Below, piece after piece: positions 12,815 to 16,960 of a stretch of 16,960 nucleotides of DNA (position 1 is the stretch's first letter; each line of letters starts with the position of its first letter). The translations under genes were made by a program, and so were the position numbers. The notes under the pieces are model-generated. The model did not search any database and was not told where the DNA came from. It saw nothing but the letters and a program-made list of their open reading frames with translations. Source of the stretch: an uncultured Mediterraneibacter sp. (GTDB taxonomy: Bacteria; Bacillota; Clostridia; Lachnospirales; Lachnospiraceae); assembly GCA_934418295.1 (NCBI GenBank), contig CAKRWZ010000040.1, forward strand, positions 1 to 16,960, given 5' to 3'.

Positions 12815-13492
12815 ATGAAGAAAGCTATTTTAGCAACCAAAGTCGGAATGACCCAGATCTTTGATGAGAACGGCGTTCTGATCCCGGTAACTGTACTTCA
12901 GGCTGGACCTTGTGTCGTAACACAGGTTAAGACAGTTGAGAATGACGGTTACAGCGCTGTTCAGGTTGGATTTGTTGACAAGAAAGAAAAGATTGTGAAC
13001 AAAGACAAGAGCGGCAAAAAAGAAATCGTACACAGAAATGGTGTGACAAAAGCAGAAAAAGGACACTTTGACAAAGCCGGCGTTTCCGGAAAGAGATATG
13101 TAAAGGAATTTAAGCTGGACAATGCAGAAGAGTATACTCTTGCACAGGAGATCAAAGCAGATGTTTTCGAAGCCGGAGACAAGATCGATGCAACAGCGAT
13201 CTCCAAAGGTAAAGGTTTCCAGGGTGCGATCAAACGTCACAACCAGCACAGAGGACCTATGACTCATGGTTCTAAATTCCATCGCCATGCCGGATCAAAC
13301 AGTGCAGCATCCGATCCGAGTAAAGTATTCAAGGGCAAAAAGATGCCCGGACAGATGGGAAATAAAAAGATTACAATCCAGAATCTGGAAGTTGTAAAAG
13401 TAGACGTTGAAAACAACCTGCTTCTGGTGAAAGGCTCCGTACCGGGACCGAAGAAATCCTTAGTAACAATCAAAGAAAGTGTAAAGGCTTAA
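12815..13492 (+). CDS. rplC: 50S ribosomal protein L3
   Basis: A 225-residue L3, which binds the 3' domain of 23S rRNA and helps start large-subunit assembly. The N-terminus MKKAILATKVGMTQIFDENG is diagnostic. The central loop GFQGAIKRHNQHRGPMTHGS (134-153) reaches towards the peptidyl transferase centre, and KKMPGQMGNKKIT (176-188) follows. It is about 16 residues longer than the E. coli and B. subtilis proteins (209); the extra length seems to lie in the charged stretch at roughly 56-80. AGGAGGT lies just before the ATG. Confidence 0.97.
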   Translation: MKKAILATKVGMTQIFDENGVLIPVTVLQAGPCVVTQVKTVENDGYSAVQVGFVDKKEKIVNKDKSGKKEIVHRNGVTKAEKGHFDKAGVSGKRYVKEFKLDNAEEYTLAQEIKADVFEAGDKIDATAISKGKGFQGAIKRHNQHRGPMTHGSKFHRHAGSNSAASDPSKVFKGKKMPGQMGNKKITIQNLEVVKVDVENNLLLVKGSVPGPKKSLVTIKESVKA

Positions 13493-13522
13493 TCTTAGAG
13501 TCAGGAAAGGAGGAACACACAG

Positions 13523-14143
13523 ATGGCAAACGTATCCGTTTTTAATATCGAAGGTAAAGAAGTTGGAACGATTGAACTGAATGATGCTGTATTTGGTGTA
13601 GAGATCAACGAGCACCTGGTACACATGGCAGTTGTAAACCAGCTTGCAAATAACCGTCAGGGAACACAGAAAGCAAAAACTCGCTCTGAAGTGTCCGGCG
13701 GCGGAAAGAAACCGTGGAGACAGAAAGGAACAGGTCATGCAAGACAGGGTTCAACAAGATCTCCGCAGTGGACAGGCGGTGGAGTTGTATTTGCTCCGGT
13801 GCCGAGAGATTATTCTTTCAAAATGAACAAGAAAGAAAAGAAAGCAGCTTTGAAATCTGCTCTGACATCCAGAGTCGCAGAGAACAAATTCATCGTTGTA
13901 GACGAGATCAAATTTGACGAGATCAAGACAAAGAAATTCCAGGAAGTACTGAACAACCTGAAAGTGGACAAGGCACTGGTAGTTCTGGAAGACGGAAACA
14001 AAAATGTTGAGATTTCCGCAAGAAACATTGCAGACGTAAAAACAGCACATACCAATACGATCAATGTATTTGATGTTCTGAAATACAACACAGTAATCGC
14101 AACAAAAGCAGCGGTTGCAAGTATCGAGGAGGTGTACGCATAA
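13523..14143 (+). CDS. rplD: 50S ribosomal protein L4
   Basis: A 206-residue L4, which lines the exit tunnel and in E. coli also represses the S10 operon through the leader RNA. The tunnel-loop region GTGHARQGSTRSPQWTGGG (about 72-90) is intact, followed by PVPRDYSFKMNKKEKK. AAAGGAGG lies just upstream of the ATG. The stop codon TAA shares one base with the rplW start, so the two are translationally coupled. L4 is one candidate ligand for the structured leader upstream of rpsJ, by analogy only. Confidence 0.98.
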   Translation: MANVSVFNIEGKEVGTIELNDAVFGVEINEHLVHMAVVNQLANNRQGTQKAKTRSEVSGGGKKPWRQKGTGHARQGSTRSPQWTGGGVVFAPVPRDYSFKMNKKEKKAALKSALTSRVAENKFIVVDEIKFDEIKTKKFQEVLNNLKVDKALVVLEDGNKNVEISARNIADVKTAHTNTINVFDVLKYNTVIATKAAVASIEEVYA

Positions 14144-14448
14144 TGGCAAACATTCAGTATTATGATGTAATCCTTAAACCGGTTGTAACTGAGAAAAGTA
14201 TGGGGCTGATGGCTGACAAAAAATATACATTTTATGTTCATACAGAAGCTACAAAATCTCAGATCAAAGAGGCTGTTGAGAAAATGTTCCAGGGAACAAA
14301 AGTAAAAAGTGTCAACACACTGAACATCCCGGGAAAGAAGAAAAGAGCCCGTGGTTCTTTCCAGTTCGGAAAAACAGCAAAGCAGAAAAAAGCAATTGTG
14401 CAGCTGACAGAAGACAGCGCAGAAATTGAAATTTTTGAGGGGTTATAA
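14143..14448 (+). CDS. rplW: 50S ribosomal protein L23
   Basis: A 101-residue L23, located at the tunnel exit where it docks trigger factor and the signal recognition particle. The N-terminal signature YDVILKPVVTEKSM is typical, followed by KYTFYVHTEATKSQIKEAVE and a basic loop GKKKRARGSFQFGKTAKQKK. The ATG overlaps the rplD stop by one base, with its ribosome binding site GAGGAGG inside the end of rplD. Unusually, 295 bp of non-coding DNA separate it from rplB. Confidence 0.98.
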   Translation: MANIQYYDVILKPVVTEKSMGLMADKKYTFYVHTEATKSQIKEAVEKMFQGTKVKSVNTLNIPGKKKRARGSFQFGKTAKQKKAIVQLTEDSAEIEIFEGL

Positions 14449-14743
14449 GACTTGCTGAAGGCAAGCGTCAGCGAAGACTGAAGCTTAGTCGGACCCCGTT
14501 CAGAGAGCTTGGCGAAGTACTTTTGAGCCTAGCGAACTGAACATACCCGTTCTGACTACAGCAACCTTAAAGCATTCGCTTCTCGGTCGCGAGACGATCA
14601 CAGAACGGATCGATAAACAGAATACGATCTGCGCATGCGAGCATGGCAGTCTCGTCTGAAATCATTCTCACTCTGTTTATCACGGATATACGCATACAAG
14701 CGTGACAACAAATAATTTGAAGCAAACGAAAGGAGAGAACGTA
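14449..14743 (+). ncRNA. Structured spacer between rplW and rplB (candidate cis-regulatory RNA or inserted repeat)
   Basis: 295 bp with no supportable ORF, inside an operon whose other gaps are 0-83 bp. Possible stems in order: CTTGC-TGAAG-GCAAG (14451-14465). GTTCAG/CTGAAC (14498-14503 with 14537-14542), enclosing GCTTGGC/GCCTAGC (14507-14513 with 14527-14533, one T-T mismatch), with a symmetric AGA/GAA internal loop that could form tandem sheared G-A pairs. CCGTTCTG/CAGAACGG (14547-14554 with 14601-14608), enclosing TCTCG-GTCG-CGAGA (14581-14594). GATAAACAGA/TCTGTTTATC (14612-14621 with 14672-14681), enclosing a CTG..CATG-CGAG-CATG..CAG arm (14629-14649). ACGC/GCGT (14690-14703). CGAGAC (14590-14595) could instead pair with GTCTCG (14649-14654). 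No T-tract terminator and no good promoter are seen. These stems are inferred by eye. Confidence 0.65.
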
Positions 14744-15586
14744 ATGGGAATCAAAACATATAACCCATATACACCTTCCAGAAGACAGATGACTGGTTCT
14801 GATTTCTCTGAGATCACAAAGACAACTCCTGAGAAAGCGCTCCTGGATTCTAAAAAAAGAAAAGCCGGTCGTAATGCACAGGGTAAGATCACTGTAAGAC
14901 ATCGCGGCGGCGGCGCAAAGAAAAAATACAGAATCATCGATTTTAAGAGAAATAAAGAGAACATTCCGGCAACTGTTATCGGTATCGAGTACGATCCGAA
15001 CAGATCTGCAAACATCGCCCTGATCTGCTACGCAGACGGTGAAAAGACTTATATCCTTGCACCGGAAGGACTGACAGACGGAATGACCGTTATGAACGGA
15101 AAAGAAGCAGAAGTAAGAGTTGGAAACTGCCTTCCTCTTTCAGAGATCCCGGTTGGTACACAGGTACACAACATTGAGATGCATCCGGGCAAAGGCGGAC
15201 AGCTTGTTCGTTCTGCAGGAAACAGCGCTCAGCTGATGGCAAAAGAAGGAAAGTACGCAACACTTCGTCTTCCTTCAGGAGAAATGAGAATGGTTCCGAT
15301 CATCTGCCGTGCAACAGTAGGTGTGGTTGGAAACGGAGACCACAACCTGATCAACATTGGTAAGGCAGGACGTAAACGTCATATGGGAATCAGACCGACA
15401 GTCCGCGGTTCTGTTATGAACCCGAATGACCATCCGCATGGTGGTGGTGAAGGTAAGACCGGTATCGGACGTCCGGGCCCGTCAACACCTTGGGGCAAAC
15501 CGGCTCTGGGTCTGAAGACTCGTAAGAAAAACAAAGCTTCTAACAAGATGATTGTAAGAAGAAGAGATGGTAAGGCAATCAAATAA
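14744..15586 (+). CDS. rplB: 50S ribosomal protein L2
   Basis: A 280-residue L2, a core large-subunit protein needed for subunit joining and peptidyl transferase activity. The start MGIKTYNPYTPSRRQMTGSD and the C-terminal HPHGGGEGKTGIGRPGPST (about 230-248, with the conserved His near the catalytic centre) are diagnostic, and it ends in a basic KTRKKNKASNKMIVRRR tail. The ATG at 14744 follows AAAGGAGAG; an upstream in-frame GTG at 14702 would add 14 residues but lies inside the structured spacer and before the binding site. If that spacer is a regulatory RNA, rplB is the first gene it would control. Confidence 0.98.
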   Translation: MGIKTYNPYTPSRRQMTGSDFSEITKTTPEKALLDSKKRKAGRNAQGKITVRHRGGGAKKKYRIIDFKRNKENIPATVIGIEYDPNRSANIALICYADGEKTYILAPEGLTDGMTVMNGKEAEVRVGNCLPLSEIPVGTQVHNIEMHPGKGGQLVRSAGNSAQLMAKEGKYATLRLPSGEMRMVPIICRATVGVVGNGDHNLINIGKAGRKRHMGIRPTVRGSVMNPNDHPHGGGEGKTGIGRPGPSTPWGKPALGLKTRKKNKASNKMIVRRRDGKAIK

Positions 15587-15610
15587 TTCGTTTACAAGGA
15601 GGTAGAACCT

Positions 15611-15892
15611 ATGGCTCGTTCACTTAAAAAAGGACCATTTGCAGATGCAAGTCTGTTGAAAAAGGTAGATGCGATGAACGCATCCGGTGATAAATCAGTT
15701 ATTAAAACATGGTCTCGTCGTTCTACGATCTTCCCGAGCTTTATCGGACACACATTTGCCGTACATGACGGCAGAAGACACGTTCCGGTATATGTGACAG
15801 AGGATATGGTCGGACATAAACTCGGAGAGTTTGTTTCCACAAGAACCTACAGAGGACACGGCAAGGACGAAAAGAAATCCAAAGTTAAATAA
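15611..15892 (+). CDS. rpsS: 30S ribosomal protein S19
   Basis: A 93-residue S19, located in the small-subunit head and forming a complex with S13. MARSLKKGPFADASLLKKVD, TWSRRSTIFPSFIGHTFAVH and VTEDMVGHKLGEF are typical. AAGGAGG precedes the ATG. It lies 24 bp after rplB and 30 bp before rplV. Confidence 0.98.
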   Translation: MARSLKKGPFADASLLKKVDAMNASGDKSVIKTWSRRSTIFPSFIGHTFAVHDGRRHVPVYVTEDMVGHKLGEFVSTRTYRGHGKDEKKSKVK

Positions 15893-15922
15893 TTGTTCAC
15901 AGATTGAAAGGAGGGTTCATCC

Positions 15923-16309
15923 GTGGCTAAAGGACACAGATCCCATATCAAGAGAGAAAGAAATGCCCAGAAGGACACAAGACCGTCAGCAAAGATTTCT
16001 TATGCTCACGTTTCTGTTCAGAAGGCATGCTATGTTTTGGATGCCATTAGAGGCAAAGATGTTAAAACAGCACTTGGAATTTTAACTTACAGTCCAAGAT
16101 ATGCTTCCAGTATCATAGAAAAATTATTAAAATCAGCAATCGCAAACGCTGAGAACAATAACGGTATGAATGTTGATAAACTTTATATTGAAGAGTGTTA
16201 CGCAAATAAAGGACCAACAATGAAGAGAATCAGACCGAGAGCACAGGGCAGAGCTTACAGAATCGAGAAGAGAATGAGCCATATCACTGTTGTGCTCAAT
16301 GAAAGATAA
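15923..16309 (+). CDS. rplV: 50S ribosomal protein L22, with N-terminal extension
   Basis: A 128-residue L22, which lines the exit tunnel. The core begins near residue 20 (RPSAKISYAHVSVQKACYVL, then DAIRGK), and the C-terminal loop GPTMKRIRPRAQGRAYRIEK and SHITVVL are typical. It is about 15-18 residues longer than the 110-113 usual in E. coli and B. subtilis, because of a basic N-terminal stretch MAKGHRSHIKRERNAQKDT. The GTG start is supported by AAAGGAGGG (15907-15915), 7 nt upstream, so the extension is probably translated. Confidence 0.97.
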   Translation: MAKGHRSHIKRERNAQKDTRPSAKISYAHVSVQKACYVLDAIRGKDVKTALGILTYSPRYASSIIEKLLKSAIANAENNNGMNVDKLYIEECYANKGPTMKRIRPRAQGRAYRIEKRMSHITVVLNER

Positions 16310-16323
16310 TAAGGAGGGAAATA

Positions 16324-16960
16324 ATGGGACAGAAAGTTAATCCTCATGGTTTGAGAGTCGGTATTATTAAAGACTGGGATTCCAAATGGTATGCAGATAA
16401 AGAGTTTGCTGATTATCTTGTAGAAGACAACAAAATCAGAAAATTTCTGAAGAAGAGACTTTACAACGCAGGAATCTCCAGAATTGAGATCGAAAGAGCT
16501 TCCGACAGAGTAAAAGTCATTGTTTACACAGCAAAACCGGGTGTAGTGATCGGAAAAGGCGGTTCCGAGATCGAAAAAGTAAAAGCAGAGCTTGCAAAAT
16601 ATACAGATAAAAAGTTGATCGTTGACGTAAAAGAGATCAAGAGACCGGACAAGGATGCTCAGCTGGTAGCAGAAAACATCGCTCAGCAGCTTGAGAACCG
16701 TATCTCATTCAGACGTGCAATGAAATCTTGCATGTCCAGAACGATGAAATCCGGAGCACTTGGTGTAAAGACTTCCGTATCCGGACGTCTTGGTGGTGCA
16801 GATATGGCTCGTACAGAGTTCTACAGTGAAGGAACAATTCCGCTGCAGACACTGAGAGCAGACATTGACTATGGCTTCGCAGAAGCTGACACAACTTACG
16901 GAAAAGTCGGTGTAAAGGTTTGGATTTACAAAGGCGAAGTACTTCCGACTAAAGCAGATA
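16324..16960 (+). CDS. rpsC: 30S ribosomal protein S3 (cut by the window end)
   Basis: The reading frame is open from the ATG at 16324 to the end of the window (212 complete codons); a full S3 is about 218 residues, so only the last few codons and the stop are missing. The start MGQKVNPHGLRVGIIKDWDS, the KH-domain GxxG in VVIGKGGSEIEK, and the C-terminal SGRLGGADMARTEFYSEGTI segment are diagnostic. S3 lies at the mRNA entry channel. AAGGAGGG (16311-16318) is 5 nt before the ATG. The order rplV-rpsC is the standard S10 operon order; rplP would be expected next. Confidence 0.98.
   Translation, partial: MGQKVNPHGLRVGIIKDWDSKWYADKEFADYLVEDNKIRKFLKKRLYNAGISRIEIERASDRVKVIVYTAKPGVVIGKGGSEIEKVKAELAKYTDKKLIVDVKEIKRPDKDAQLVAENIAQQLENRISFRRAMKSCMSRTMKSGALGVKTSVSGRLGGADMARTEFYSEGTIPLQTLRADIDYGFAEADTTYGKVGVKVWIYKGEVLPTKAD

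Noticed and set aside
14702..14743. Upstream GTG start for rplB, adding 14 residues
   Set aside because: The ribosome binding site AAAGGAGAG lies between this GTG and the ATG at 14744, and L2 proteins begin at the MGIK-type N-terminus.
14567..14902. Minus-strand ORF covering the rplW-rplB spacer
   Set aside because: Extends antisense into rplB, no start signal, no family; the spacer looks structured rather than coding.

Overview
The window is low-to-mid GC Firmicutes DNA, most likely from a gut member of the Lachnospiraceae or a close clostridial relative. The reasons are strong AGGAGG ribosome binding sites throughout, an oxygen-reducing flavodiiron protein (typical of strict anaerobes), a PssA/Psd phosphatidylethanolamine route, and an S10 ribosomal protein operon in the usual order. 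This placement is an inference from gene content; no 16S or other taxonomic marker is present.

Layout. (1) Bases 1-4839, minus strand: a heterodimeric ABC exporter pair (overlapping by ATGA), then a flavodiiron protein FprA, closed by a long perfect-stem terminator at 4-47. (2) Bases 4840-4966: a compact divergent promoter region with a perfect 6+5+6 palindrome, between the exporter genes and a LysR-type regulator (4967-5845, plus), which is the natural candidate regulator of the exporter. (3) Bases 5880-9480, plus: a promoter, then a five-gene membrane-lipid operon. It encodes a small unknown protein, a PAP2-family membrane protein, a flippase-like membrane protein, a CDP-alcohol phosphatidyltransferase (PssA type) and a phosphatidylserine decarboxylase, and ends in a clear terminator. 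PssA and Psd together would make phosphatidylethanolamine from CDP-diacylglycerol and serine. (4) Bases 9480-9641: a repeat-rich spacer in which a 23-bp direct repeat flanks a bulged stem-loop. (5) Bases 9675-12055, plus: endonuclease III (nth) followed by two tandem, overlapping, mutually paralogous ATP-grasp ligases of unknown substrate. (6) Bases 12084-16960, plus: the S10 operon, rpsJ-rplC-rplD-rplW-rplB-rpsS-rplV-rpsC (the last cut by the window end).

The least explained parts are three non-coding stretches. The S10 operon starts with a near-consensus promoter and a roughly 295-nt leader full of stable hairpins, the last of which abuts the rpsJ ribosome binding site. A second 295-nt structured spacer sits inside the operon between rplW and rplB, where genes normally lie close together. 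It can form at least four stems plus a competing alternative pairing, and is the best candidate here for an undescribed regulatory RNA (or an inserted structured repeat). The third is the repeat-bearing spacer before nth. The twin ATP-grasp ligases are the best candidate for an uncharacterised enzymatic system.

No tRNA, rRNA, CRISPR array, insertion sequence or phage gene was seen.
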